A stretch of DNA of 16,283 nucleotides from Bacteroidota bacterium (GTDB lineage: Bacteria; Bacteroidota; Bacteroidia; Chitinophagales; Chitinophagaceae): positions 1-16,283 of the forward strand of contig JAEYUA010000246.1 of NCBI GenBank assembly GCA_023433755.1. The letters are read 5' to 3'. Under the pieces are notes generated by a model that was given only the letters and a program-made list of their open reading frames with translations, did no database searches and had not been told where the DNA came from. Below, one piece after another: positions 1-8,384 of this stretch (its first letter is position 1; each line of letters opens with the position of its first letter). The translations under genes and the position numbers were made by a program.

Positions 1-1881
1 GCTGAGGTGGGGCTCAAACTAATCCAGTTACTGCCCATCAACGACACTACGGCCACTTATACCTGGAAGGATTCCTATCCTTATGCCGCGATTTCAGCTT
101 TTGCATTACATCCCATTTACATTAACCTGCAGAAGGTAGCCGGCAAAAAAAATGAGCGCATCATAAAAGCCCTTGCCAAAAAACAGAAACAACTTAACGG
201 CCTTGTTGAAATTGATTATGAACAGGTGATTCATTTCAAGACCAATGCCCTGCGAGAATTATTCGATATTGATGGACTTGGATTTTTGAAAGAAGAAAAT
301 TTCAAGGAATTCTTTGAAGACAACCAGGCCTGGCTGGTACCTTATGCTGCCTTCTGCTATTTGCGGGATAAATACGGAACATCAGATTATTCAAAATGGA
401 AGACTCATTCTGTTTATTCCGAAGAAGAAGTTGAAAGGTTATGTAACCCCCGATCCAAAACATTCACCCAGATCGCCTTCCATCTATATGTTCAATACCA
501 CCTGCACCTGCAGTTAAAGGATGCAAGTGATTATGCGCATAAAAAAGGCATCGCCTTTAAAGGTGATATACCCATTGGCATTTACCGTTATGGCTGTGAT
601 GCCTGGACCGCGCCATCACTTTACAATATGAACATGCAGGCCGGTGCTCCACCTGATGATTTCACCATCAAAGGCCAGAATTGGGGTTTCCCTACCTACA
701 ACTGGAAGAAGATGGAAGAAGATCATTTCGAATGGTGGCGCCAGCGCTTCCACCAGATGAGTAATTATTTTGATGCCTTCCGCATCGATCATATCCTGGG
801 TTTTTTCCGCATCTGGAGTATTCCGGTAGATGCAGTTGAAGGGATCATGGGACGGTTCATTCCCGCCCTGCCTGTACATGTTACAGAGTTTGGTGAAAGA
901 GGAATATGGTTTGATCATGACCGTTACTGCAAACCTTTTATCATTGATGAAATCCTTCATCAACTTTTCGGTCACCAGGTTGATTTTGTAAAAACCCATT
1001 TCCTCCAGGCAGAAGGTGATGGCCGGTATGCGCTCCTGGAAAATTTTAATACACAGGCTAAGATCCAGGCCTGGTTCGATGCCCAGGATGATACAGAAGA
1101 AAATAAAAACATCCGACAGGGACTTTTTGATCTCACTACCAATGTGCTGCTGTTTGAAGAACCAGGTTCCGGGCATACAAAATATCATTTCAGGATCCTG
1201 ATTGAAAACACCAGTTCTTTCAGGCACCTCGATGAAGCAACAAGGCAAAAACTCAATGATCTTTACGTCAATTATTTCTATCGCCGCCAGGATGGATTCT
1301 GGAAAGAAGAAGCGATGAAAAAACTGCCGGCACTCAAGGATGCCACCGACATGCTTATCTGCGGGGAGGACCTTGGTATGGTGCCCCATTCTGTTCCCGA
1401 AGTAATGCAGCAACTGGGTATCCTAAGCCTGGAGATCCAGCGCATGCCCAAGAATCCACAAACGGAATTCTTTCATCCCAAAGACGCACCCTACCTTTCT
1501 GTTGTCACCCCTTCATCGCATGACATGAGCACGATCAGGGGATGGTGGGAAGAAAGCCGTGATAAAACACAACGGTTTTTCAATACCATTCTGGGCGAAC
1601 AGGGAACCGCACCTTATTTCTGTGAACCCTGGATCAACAGGGCTATAGTAATGCAGCATTTATATGCACCCTCCATGTGGAGTATTTTCCAGTTGCAGGA
1701 CCTGCTCGGCATGAGTGAAAAACTCAGGAGAGAAAATCCCAAAGAAGAAAGGATCAATGACCCGGCCAATTCCAGTCATTACTGGAATTACAGGATTCAT
1801 ATACCCCTGGAACAATTGATTAAGGAAAAAGAATTCAACCGTGAAATGAAGGATTATATAGTGAATAGTGGAAGGGGGTAG
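1..1881 (+). CDS. malQ: 4-alpha-glucanotransferase (amylomaltase, GH77), 3' part
   Basis: This cytoplasmic enzyme of maltodextrin and glycogen metabolism moves alpha-1,4-glucan segments between chains. The reading frame is open from base 1, so the start lies upstream; the in-frame GTG at position 7 is not a real start because IQLLPINDTT is a core barrel strand. All GH77 catalytic elements are present: GDIPIGI near 570, the nucleophile Asp in FRIDHILG (codon 787-789), the acid/base Glu in CGEDLGMVP (codon 1366-1368) and the third Asp in SSHDMSTIRGWW (codon 1522-1524). Bacteroidota homologues are usually close to 900 residues with N-terminal starch-binding CBM20 domains, so roughly the first third is probably missing from the window. 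The C-terminus (VNSGRG) runs into a repeat hairpin. Confident assignment. Confidence 0.96.
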   Translation, partial: AEVGLKLIQLLPINDTTATYTWKDSYPYAAISAFALHPIYINLQKVAGKKNERIIKALAKKQKQLNGLVEIDYEQVIHFKTNALRELFDIDGLGFLKEENFKEFFEDNQAWLVPYAAFCYLRDKYGTSDYSKWKTHSVYSEEEVERLCNPRSKTFTQIAFHLYVQYHLHLQLKDASDYAHKKGIAFKGDIPIGIYRYGCDAWTAPSLYNMNMQAGAPPDDFTIKGQNWGFPTYNWKKMEEDHFEWWRQRFHQMSNYFDAFRIDHILGFFRIWSIPVDAVEGIMGRFIPALPVHVTEFGERGIWFDHDRYCKPFIIDEILHQLFGHQVDFVKTHFLQAEGDGRYALLENFNTQAKIQAWFDAQDDTEENKNIRQGLFDLTTNVLLFEEPGSGHTKYHFRILIENTSSFRHLDEATRQKLNDLYVNYFYRRQDGFWKEEAMKKLPALKDATDMLICGEDLGMVPHSVPEVMQQLGILSLEIQRMPKNPQTEFFHPKDAPYLSVVTPSSHDMSTIRGWWEESRDKTQRFFNTILGEQGTAPYFCEPWINRAIVMQHLYAPSMWSIFQLQDLLGMSEKLRRENPKEERINDPANSSHYWNYRIHIPLEQLIKEKEFNREMKDYIVNSGRG

Positions 1882-1908
1882 GGGGCGATTCACAATTCAC
1901 AATTCACG
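1861..1908. repeat. Heptamer repeat (ATTCACA)x3 with inverted partner at the malQ 3' end
   Basis: Three head-to-tail heptamers, ATTCACA, ATTCACA and ATTCACG, occupy 1888-1908. Bases 1861-1870 (gtgaatagtg), inside the last malQ codons, are complementary to 1891-1900 (cacaattcac) at 9 of 10 positions. The transcript can therefore fold into a stem-loop whose 20-base purine-rich loop carries the stop codon. No T-run follows, so it is not a classical terminator. It may protect the 3' end, or it may be a dispersed repeat family member. Confidence 0.6.
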
Positions 1909-1933
1909 AATAACCCTCCACCATCAATCAAAC

Positions 1934-2974
1934 ATGAAAGTCACCCACCACAGTTTCAACCTTAAATTCAAATATCCATTTGGTATTTCTAAAGGGACTA
2001 AGACCCATCAACCTACTTTTATCGTGGAACTGGAACACCTGGGCTGGAAAGGATATGGAGAAGCGCCAGCCATCACATACTACCATATTCCGGTGGAGAA
2101 GATGGCTGAAGACCTGGAACGTAAAAAAATCTTCGTTGAAAAATTTGCTTTCACCGAACCTGGAAGATGGTGGCATTACCTGCATCACCTGTTTCCTGCC
2201 AACCCTTTTCTTGTATGCGCTCTTGACATGGCTGGCTGGGACCTCTACGGCCAGATGAAGAACAGGGAACTGAAAGATTTCTGGCAACCGGAACAACCGC
2301 ATCAGCCCATTTGTGATTACACCATTGGTATTGATACTATCGAAAAAATGGTGGAGAAACTGAAAGAGAAACCATGGCCTATCTACAAGATCAAGCTGGG
2401 TACTGAAAACGATATCGGCATCATGGAACAGTTGAGAAAACACACCGATGCTGTATTCCGTATCGATGCCAACGCGGCATGGAAGGCAGAAGAAGCCCTG
2501 GAAAAGATCCGGGTATTCAGCCAGATGAATGTGGAGTTCATTGAACAACCCCTGGCCAAAGATGACTGGGAAGGAATGAAATATTTGTTTGAACACTCAC
2601 CCTTACCCTTATACGCAGATGAATCCTGTGTAAAAGAAGAGGATGTGGAAAGGTGTCACAACCATTTTCATGGAATCAATATCAAACTCACCAAATGCAG
2701 CGGCATCACACCGGCCTTACGCATGATTGAAAGAGCCAGGCAACTGGACCTGGGTATCATGGTTGGCGCCATGAATGAATCCACCCTGGGATCGGCTGCC
2801 ATTGCGCACCTGGCGCCGCTGGTAGATCATATTGATGCTGACGGCCCGCTGCTGCTGGAAGAAGATATTGCCACCGGTCTTGACTATCTCAACGATGGCA
2901 ATATCCTGACCTCTGGAAAACCCGGACTCGGAATCAGGTATGAAGGCCTGTTCAGCCGTAACGTGGTTAGCTGA
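1934..2974 (+). CDS. Dipeptide epimerase (L-Ala-D/L-Glu epimerase type, enolase superfamily)
   Basis: Predicted cytoplasmic Mg-dependent racemase of dipeptides, classically L-Ala-D-Glu from recycled murein. It has 346 residues from the ATG at 1934. An in-frame upstream extension to 1868 would translate repeat DNA and the malQ 3' end, so it was rejected. Muconate-lactonizing-subgroup hallmarks are in order: KxK at K152/K154 (YKIKLG), metal ligands D178 (RIDANAAW), E204 (EQPLAKDDW) and D229 (YADES), the second catalytic lysine K251 (NIKLTKCSG), and a DxD at D301/D303 (HIDADGP). In known dipeptide epimerases that DxD holds the substrate amino group. It argues against o-succinylbenzoate synthase, the main alternative. 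It follows malQ by 52 bp with no clear promoter between them. The actual dipeptide specificity cannot be read from sequence. Confidence 0.88.
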   Translation: MKVTHHSFNLKFKYPFGISKGTKTHQPTFIVELEHLGWKGYGEAPAITYYHIPVEKMAEDLERKKIFVEKFAFTEPGRWWHYLHHLFPANPFLVCALDMAGWDLYGQMKNRELKDFWQPEQPHQPICDYTIGIDTIEKMVEKLKEKPWPIYKIKLGTENDIGIMEQLRKHTDAVFRIDANAAWKAEEALEKIRVFSQMNVEFIEQPLAKDDWEGMKYLFEHSPLPLYADESCVKEEDVERCHNHFHGINIKLTKCSGITPALRMIERARQLDLGIMVGAMNESTLGSAAIAHLAPLVDHIDADGPLLLEEDIATGLDYLNDGNILTSGKPGLGIRYEGLFSRNVVS

Positions 2975-2987
2975 GCAATCCCGGCCT

Positions 2988-2995
2988 GAAATTTG
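2988..2995 (+). promoter_or_regulatory. Possible -7 element (GAAATTTG)
   Basis: Matches the Bacteroidota TAnnTTTG box at all fixed positions except the first, and lies 23 nt before the GTG start of the barrel-protein gene. No clear -33 TTG/TTTG is visible, so this is weak. Confidence 0.3.
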
Positions 2996-3018
2996 CGTTT
3001 CGTGATCAAACTCGTTCC

Positions 3019-3867
3019 GTGCAAAGATTATTTTTTATTCTTATTGCTTCTTTCTGCAGCCTCGTATCCTTTGCCCAATTGCAATTGGGTGTTTTTGGCG
3101 GACTTTCCAATTACCAGGGCGACCTCGTTGATAAGATCTACCAGTCTCCCCGTGCATCAATCGGCATAACCGCGGGTTATGAGATCAGCGGCCGTTTCAA
3201 TTTACGCGCCGGGCTCACTTTCGCCAAAGTTGCAGGCGCTGACAGTCTCAATGAAAAAGATTACCTGCGGATGCGGAACCTGAGTTTCCAGTCGCCAATC
3301 ACGGAATTAAGTGTGACCGGTGAATTCAACACTCTCAACATGGACATCCACAGGTGGTCACCCTACCTGTTTGGCGGACTGGCACTGTTTCGTTTTAACC
3401 CTTACACTTTTGATCAGAATGGTAACAAAGTTTTCCTGCAGCCTCTGGGCACTGAAGGTCAGGGACTGGCCGGTTATGAATCATCCAACCTGTATGCACG
3501 CACGCAGCTTGCCATTCCTTTTGGCGGTGGCATCAAATTCAATGTGAGTGACCAATTCAGGATCGCGCTGGAAGTAGGTATGCGCAAACTGTTTACAGAT
3601 TACCTCGATGATGTAAGCGGCAACTATGCTGATCCTGCTGATCTGCTCGCTAACCGGGGACCTCTTTCAGTTGATCTTTCCTACCGGGAGGATGAAATGC
3701 CTGGTGGCAATGTTATTTATCCTTCTAAAGGAGATCAGCGGGGAAGTCCCAAATACAAGGATTATTATTATTTCACAGGACTTCATCTCATTTACAGGCT
3801 GCCCGAAGGATCCGGAGGCAGCAGGGGTTCCCGCAAAAGCGGTTATGGTTGTCCCACCGTGTTCTAA
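3019..3867 (+). CDS. Outer-membrane beta-barrel protein, DUF6089-like
   Basis: 282-residue exported protein of unknown function. The start is GTG at 3019; no ATG lies in frame ahead of the signal peptide. Residues 1-19 form a typical signal peptide (LFFILIASFCSLVSFA, cut before QLQLG). The mature N-terminus LGVFGGLSNYQGDL is the family signature seen at the first strand of Bacteroidota DUF6089-type barrels. The rest alternates short aromatic and glycine-rich strands (LRAGLTFAKVAG, PYLFGGLALFRFNPY, AIPFGGGIKFNVS, FRIALEVGMRKLFTDYLDD), as expected for an 8-stranded OmpA/OmpW-like barrel. The C-terminus GGSRGSRKSGYGCPTVF is polar, Gly/Ser-rich and holds one Cys. It is flanked by the epimerase (45 bp upstream) and UbiD genes, with no functional link evident. 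Barrel assignment is firm; exact family is likely but not certain. Confidence 0.82.
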   Translation: MQRLFFILIASFCSLVSFAQLQLGVFGGLSNYQGDLVDKIYQSPRASIGITAGYEISGRFNLRAGLTFAKVAGADSLNEKDYLRMRNLSFQSPITELSVTGEFNTLNMDIHRWSPYLFGGLALFRFNPYTFDQNGNKVFLQPLGTEGQGLAGYESSNLYARTQLAIPFGGGIKFNVSDQFRIALEVGMRKLFTDYLDDVSGNYADPADLLANRGPLSVDLSYREDEMPGGNVIYPSKGDQRGSPKYKDYYYFTGLHLIYRLPEGSGGSRGSRKSGYGCPTVF

Positions 3868-3914
3868 TCATCCATCCTGCTGATTTTAAACATTTTTATC
3901 ACGACCCCCGGATT

Positions 3915-3922
3915 TACCTTTG
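3915..3922 (+). promoter_or_regulatory. Bacteroidota -7 promoter element (TACCTTTG)
   Basis: Perfect TAnnTTTG match, followed by C, located 7 nt before the ATG at 3930. It fixes the start of the UbiD-family gene, because the frame is also open upstream to 3849 and that extension would contain the promoter. No strong -33 box is seen. Confidence 0.65.
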
Positions 3923-3929
3923 CCGGGCT

Positions 3930-5858
3930 ATGGCATATAAAAATCAACAACAATTCATAGAAGCGATAGAAAGGGCAGGAGAACTGGTTCGTATCAAAAC
4001 CTTCGTTGACCCCAAATTAGAGATCTCCGAAATTACAGACAGGATCAGTAAAACAGCAGGAGGGGGCAAGGCCCTGTTATTTGAAAATACCGGTTACGAC
4101 TTTCCTGTTCTCATGAACGCTTACGGAAGTGAAAAAAGAATGTGCATGGCCCTGGGTGTGCAGCATCTTGATGATGTAGCCAAAGAGATCGAACAGTTGT
4201 TTCACATGCTCTCCGCTCCGAAGGAGAACATTCTTGATAAACTCAAACTGCTTCCCAAACTTGGACAGTTCGCAAGCTGGATGCCTAAGGTCCGCTCAGG
4301 AAGGGGCGAATGCCAGGAAGTGATCTGGCAGGGAGACCAGGCAGATATTACCAAATTACCTGTGATCACCTGCTGGCCAAAAGATGGTGGTCCCTTTGTG
4401 ACGCTCCCCATCATTCATACAAAAGATCCTAATACCAATTCACGGAATGTAGGCATGTACCGCATGCAGGTTTACGGTCCACAGCTCACCGGCATGCACT
4501 GGCACAAGCATAAAGTATCTGCCAAACATTTCAACGAGTATAAAAAACTGGGAAAGCGTATGCCCGTTGCCGTTGCACTTGGCGGAGATCCTGTATATGC
4601 TTATTCCGCCACCGCACCACTTCCTGAAAATGTGGATGAATACATGCTCGCTGGTTTCCTCCGCAAGAAAAAAGTGGAACTGGTGAAATGCATCACGCAG
4701 CCGGATGTGGAAGTTCCTGCTGATGCAGACTTCATCATTGAAGGATATGTAGATCCCAATGATGAACTGATCTGGGAAGGTCCGTTTGGTGATCATACCG
4801 GTTATTATTCCCTGCCCGACTGGTACCCTCGCTTTCACATCACCTGCATCACACACAGGAAAAACCCGGTATATCCTGCCACCATCGTTGGTATTCCACC
4901 ACAGGAAGATGCCTGGCTGGGCAAGGCTACTGAAAGAATATTCCTCGCACCTATGAAAATGACCATGATCCCTGAGATCATTGATATGGACATGCCGGTG
5001 GAAGGCGTGTTTCACAACCTGGTGATCGCCCAGGTAAAAAAAGATTACGCAGGCCAGGGACAGAAAGTAATGAATGCTATGTGGGGCGCCGGGCAAATGA
5101 TGTTCAACAAAATTCTTGTAATGGTGGATGAACATGTGAAGATCCAGGATTACCAGGCGCTGGCCACTTATGTATTCAAAAATCTTGACCCTGCCATGGA
5201 TATATATTTTTCACAAGGGCCGATGGATGTGCTGGATCATAGTTGTAGCAAACTCGGTTTCGGTGGAAAAATGTGCATTGACGGAAGCGCCAAATTTGAA
5301 GAAGAAACAAATGAGGACAATGCCTGGTCTGCACCATCCGCAGACCTGGCAGCCCTTCTCACCTCGAAATTCAGCGAGGTGCATAAGGTAAACCAGGAAC
5401 TGCTGAAAAAAGATATTCCCGTGCTGGTTGTCTCGGTTGAAAAGAACAGGAAAAACCATGTTCGTGAACTGCACCAGGCCATTGGTGCACTACCTGAAAT
5501 GGAAGCAGTGAAGATGGTATTGTATGTTGAACACACGGTTGATGCGGGTGATCTTGGCGTTTCGCTCTGGAGAGTATGCAATAACCTTGATCCCAAAAGA
5601 GATTATACCTTGGTTCAACGCCCTTCGATAAACAATGCCGGGAAAAACTACTCCTGCATGGGTCTCGACGGCACCCTTAAAACAAAGGAGCTGGATAATT
5701 TTTACCGCGACTGGCCTAACATCATTGTATCAGACGACGCCACCATCAGATCGGTCGATGAAAAATGGGATCAACTGGGTCTAGGGGCATTCCTGCCATC
5801 ACCATCGTTAAAATTTAAGGGACAGATCTATGGAGAAGAAGCCATAGTTCATCATTAA
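3930..5858 (+). CDS. UbiD-family prenylated-FMN-dependent decarboxylase
   Basis: 642-residue cytoplasmic enzyme predicted to add or remove a carboxyl group on an aromatic or unsaturated acid, using prenyl-FMN made by a UbiX partner that is not in this window. Cofactor-binding segment SRNVGMYRMQVYG spans residues 171-183. The catalytic acid motif EGPFGDHTGYY spans 283-292 (E283 and D288), as in E. coli UbiD, and R172 fits the conserved arginine. It is longer than E. coli UbiD (about 500 residues), mostly through a C-terminal extension that includes NYSCMGLDGTLKTK, which is usual for Bacteroidota homologues. Some relatives act in menaquinone synthesis by the futalosine route; that role is an inference here. 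It begins a run with the next two genes (gap 9 bp, then an overlap). Confidence 0.9.
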   Translation: MAYKNQQQFIEAIERAGELVRIKTFVDPKLEISEITDRISKTAGGGKALLFENTGYDFPVLMNAYGSEKRMCMALGVQHLDDVAKEIEQLFHMLSAPKENILDKLKLLPKLGQFASWMPKVRSGRGECQEVIWQGDQADITKLPVITCWPKDGGPFVTLPIIHTKDPNTNSRNVGMYRMQVYGPQLTGMHWHKHKVSAKHFNEYKKLGKRMPVAVALGGDPVYAYSATAPLPENVDEYMLAGFLRKKKVELVKCITQPDVEVPADADFIIEGYVDPNDELIWEGPFGDHTGYYSLPDWYPRFHITCITHRKNPVYPATIVGIPPQEDAWLGKATERIFLAPMKMTMIPEIIDMDMPVEGVFHNLVIAQVKKDYAGQGQKVMNAMWGAGQMMFNKILVMVDEHVKIQDYQALATYVFKNLDPAMDIYFSQGPMDVLDHSCSKLGFGGKMCIDGSAKFEEETNEDNAWSAPSADLAALLTSKFSEVHKVNQELLKKDIPVLVVSVEKNRKNHVRELHQAIGALPEMEAVKMVLYVEHTVDAGDLGVSLWRVCNNLDPKRDYTLVQRPSINNAGKNYSCMGLDGTLKTKELDNFYRDWPNIIVSDDATIRSVDEKWDQLGLGAFLPSPSLKFKGQIYGEEAIVHH

Positions 5859-5867
5859 ATTTGGTTC

Positions 5868-6323
5868 ATGAACCAGGAATACATAACTACTACAGGAAGA
5901 GTAATTGTAGAAAGGGATATTCTGTACCTGAGGTCAGAAAACAAACCCTTTTCGCAGACCGCTTTTTTTGAATTTCTTCCTGCTTTATTATTGATTCCGC
6001 CGGTCATTCACCTTTCCTATTTTGAAAATAATCCCAGGTGGTTTTTCAGGATGTTCTTTTACCTGACTCTTCTTTTCATGTATGGCAGTAAACTTTATGA
6101 TGTTATCTTCAAAAAAAGTTTCGCTACGCGTATCCCCGTAAGCCGGATCAGGAAGATGGAGATCATACCGGATGAAACTATTTCAGGCCTGGAGACAAAA
6201 TTGCTTTTATACCTGCAATCCGGGAGGATCAGGACCATTGCATTCAGGACGCGTGAATACCAGTTGGAACCTTTAGCTGAATATCTTTCCATTCAAATTT
6301 CAGTACCACGGTTAGCGCATTGA
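5868..6323 (+). CDS. Small two-TM membrane protein with PH-like tail, function unknown
   Basis: 151 residues. A short polar N-terminus (GRVIVERDILYLRSENKPF) is followed by two hydrophobic segments at about 34-52 and 57-80, and a cytoplasmic-looking C-terminal half. In that half, short strands with the pattern RIPVSRIRKMEII and RTIAFRTREYQLEPLAEYL resemble bacterial PH-like (bPH) membrane domains. I do not recognise a named family. It starts 9 bp after the UbiD-family stop, and its last codons overlap the start of the ATP-grasp gene by four bases (TTGA), implying co-translation. A TAAATTTG box (5856-5863) overlaps the upstream stop codon and could be a promoter, but it ends only 4 nt before this ATG, so it may be chance. 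A role as membrane anchor or partner of the neighbouring enzymes is a guess. Confidence 0.75.
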   Translation: MNQEYITTTGRVIVERDILYLRSENKPFSQTAFFEFLPALLLIPPVIHLSYFENNPRWFFRMFFYLTLLFMYGSKLYDVIFKKSFATRIPVSRIRKMEIIPDETISGLETKLLLYLQSGRIRTIAFRTREYQLEPLAEYLSIQISVPRLAH

Positions 6324-7357
6324 ATCAGTCACTGAACATATTAATGACAGGCGGAGGAGCGCCAGGAGCTCCTGGAATCCTTCATTGCCTGAAGCAGGAT
6401 GCGCGGCTAAGGATCATTGCGGCTGATGCTGATCCGCTGGCCACAGGCAGGTTCCTTGCGCATGATTTTGTACAGATTCCACCGGCAACAGATCCTGGTT
6501 TTATTGAAACACTGCTTGCCATCTGTAAACAAAAAAAAATCCAACTGGTACTGCCACTGGTCACAAGGGAATTGTTTTTATTTAGTGCTCATAAAGATTT
6601 GTTTGAGTCTGCAGGCATTAGGGTCCTGGTATCTTCAGCTTCATCAATCGAATTATCCAATAACAAATCCAATTGCTACCGGCTTTTGCTTTCTGCAGGA
6701 TTGCGTGTTCCGGATTTCCGTGTAATCAATAACCTGGAAGCATTTATTCATGCGGCATTTGAACTGGGTCACCCTGGCCGTTCCTTCTGCTTTAAACCCT
6801 CTGTATCTAATGGCAGCAGGGGCGTGCGCATTGTTTCGGATTCTTTTGATGAACACCACCAGCTTTTTAATGAGAAGCCCTATAACCTTCACATCACTTA
6901 TGCGCATGCGCTGCACATTCTTTCCAGCAAACCATTTCCAGAACTGCTGGTTTCTGAATACCTGCCCGGTGATGAATATTCAGTTGACTGCCTGGCCCGT
7001 GAAGGGGAAACCATCATTGCTGTTCCAAGGCTTCGCCGTAAAATGATCAATGGTATTTCGGTACAGGGAACTTTTGTTAAGGATGAAGCTATCATGGAAC
7101 AGTGCAGCCGCATTGTCTCGCTGCTCCGTTTGCACGGCAACATCGGCATTCAACTGAAAAGATCCGCAAAGGGTGAAGCCCTGTTGCTGGAGATCAACCC
7201 TCGGGTGCAGGGCACCATTGTATCCGCGCTGGGAGCGGGGATCAACCTGCCCCTGCTGGCCGTTAAGATGGAACTGGGAGAAACCCTTTCGCCTTCAGAT
7301 CTGGAAGTAAAATGGGGCACCTCCTTTTCCCGCTACTGGACAGAGGTCTGGTATTGA
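6320..7357 (+). CDS. ATP-grasp ligase (CarB/biotin-carboxylase-like), substrate unknown
   Basis: 345-residue predicted ATP-dependent carboxylate-amine (or thiol) ligase. The N-terminal Rossmann-like preATP-grasp domain has a glycine-rich loop, MTGGGAPGAPG, at 9-19. ATP-grasp features follow: K159 in FKPSVSNGSRGVR, the adenine-strand segment ELLVSEYLPGDEYSVD (208-223) and the metal site EINPR (E291, N293, R295). The C-terminal WGTSFSRYWTEVWY is typical of stand-alone ATP-grasp enzymes of this group. The start is most likely TTG at 6320, whose bases overlap the preceding TGA. The only nearby ATG (6344) falls inside the first beta strand and would cut the fold. No partner carrier protein or peptide substrate is encoded nearby. 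Family is sure; product is not predictable. Confidence 0.87.
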   Translation: MNQSLNILMTGGGAPGAPGILHCLKQDARLRIIAADADPLATGRFLAHDFVQIPPATDPGFIETLLAICKQKKIQLVLPLVTRELFLFSAHKDLFESAGIRVLVSSASSIELSNNKSNCYRLLLSAGLRVPDFRVINNLEAFIHAAFELGHPGRSFCFKPSVSNGSRGVRIVSDSFDEHHQLFNEKPYNLHITYAHALHILSSKPFPELLVSEYLPGDEYSVDCLAREGETIIAVPRLRRKMINGISVQGTFVKDEAIMEQCSRIVSLLRLHGNIGIQLKRSAKGEALLLEINPRVQGTIVSALGAGINLPLLAVKMELGETLSPSDLEVKWGTSFSRYWTEVWY

Positions 7358-7434
7358 TAGTGCTTTCTTCCAACCAAATGCTAAATTATCTCTTTGGTTT
7401 CTTAAGGATAAACGTGATAGCGTATATTGCCACA

Positions 7435-8379
7435 ATGAAAAAATCAGTCTGGTTATCTCTACTTGCTGCTGTTGGTTTCGCGGCATGCAGTCCCGGTGCC
7501 CGTACCAAAAGCAAGGTATCCATTCCCCCAACTGTTGAAAATACATTGCTCTGGCGTATCTCAGGTAATGGACTGGCCAAACCTTCTTACCTGTTCGGAA
7601 CCATGCATATGATCTGCGCTAACGACATCGGGGTGAGCGACAGCCTGAAGCAGGCCATCAGCCAGGCAGACAAGGTTTACCTGGAACTGGATATGGATGA
7701 TATGATGGGCATGATGCTTTCCGCCATGACCAAAATGACCATGAGAGGCGATACTACATTATCCGATCTTTTGAGTCCTGAAGAATACAATAAAGTGAAA
7801 GGATTTTTCCAGGAAAAAAGTGGGGGATTACTTCCGTTTGCGGTAGTTGAGAAATTCAAACCATTACTGGTGGGCTCCATGATCGTGGAGCAAATGCAAT
7901 CATGCGAGAATATGATTGTGATGGAACAACTGGTGATGACAGAAGCTGGCAAACACAATAAAGAGATCGAAGGATTGGAAACAATAGACTTCCAGCTCGG
8001 CATATTTGACAGGATCCCTTACAGAACACAGGCCCTGCAACTACTCAAGATGATTGAAGAATCGGGCAAAGAAGGTGACGACAGTGAAATGAAGATCCTG
8101 ACAGATGCTTACCGCAACCAGGAGTTGAACAAGATGCTCGAACTGACAATGAATGAAAAAAGTATTGAAGGCTTTACCGATGTACTGCTTTACAATCGCA
8201 ATGAAGACTGGGCGCAGAAACTGAAAGGCCTGATGTCGAAGAATGCACTGGTTATTGCTGTAGGCGCCGGCCATTTACCCGGGGAAAGAGGAGTGATCAA
8301 TCTCCTGAGAAAAGCGGGTTATAAAGTAGAACCGGTCAGGAATGATATGATCATGGAGAAAAAAGCAGAGGAAATTTGA
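7435..8379 (+). CDS. TraB/GumN family lipoprotein
   Basis: 314 residues from the ATG at 7435; the frame is open from 7312, but that start lies within the previous gene and would bury the signal peptide. A lipoprotein signal is present: KKSVWLSLLAAVGFAAC, with lipidated C18. The TraB/GumN fold follows: LLWRISGNG and the GTMHM motif (G55, T56, H58), VYLELDMDD (E84), GLETIDFQL near 181-189, RNEDWAQKL near 255, and the C-terminal VGAGHLPGERGV (277-288). These are the conserved residues of the TraB/PrgY/GumN superfamily, related to Tiki metalloproteases, so a periplasmic metal-dependent peptidase is possible but unproven. It stands 77 bp after the ATP-grasp gene with only a weak TATATTGC box before it, and converges with ndk. 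Confidence 0.9.
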   Translation: MKKSVWLSLLAAVGFAACSPGARTKSKVSIPPTVENTLLWRISGNGLAKPSYLFGTMHMICANDIGVSDSLKQAISQADKVYLELDMDDMMGMMLSAMTKMTMRGDTTLSDLLSPEEYNKVKGFFQEKSGGLLPFAVVEKFKPLLVGSMIVEQMQSCENMIVMEQLVMTEAGKHNKEIEGLETIDFQLGIFDRIPYRTQALQLLKMIEESGKEGDDSEMKILTDAYRNQELNKMLELTMNEKSIEGFTDVLLYNRNEDWAQKLKGLMSKNALVIAVGAGHLPGERGVINLLRKAGYKVEPVRNDMIMEKKAEEI

Positions 8380-8384
8380 GAAAG

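Noticed and set aside
616..1413. 265-codon open frame on the minus strand
   Set aside because: It lies wholly inside malQ, whose catalytic motifs are intact in the opposite strand; it has no promoter and no recognisable motifs, so it is a coding shadow.
1934..2974. o-Succinylbenzoate synthase (menC) as an alternative for the enolase-superfamily gene, tempting because of the nearby UbiD gene
   Set aside because: The HIDADGP DxD at 301/303 is the substrate-holding feature of dipeptide epimerases, and no other men gene is in the window.
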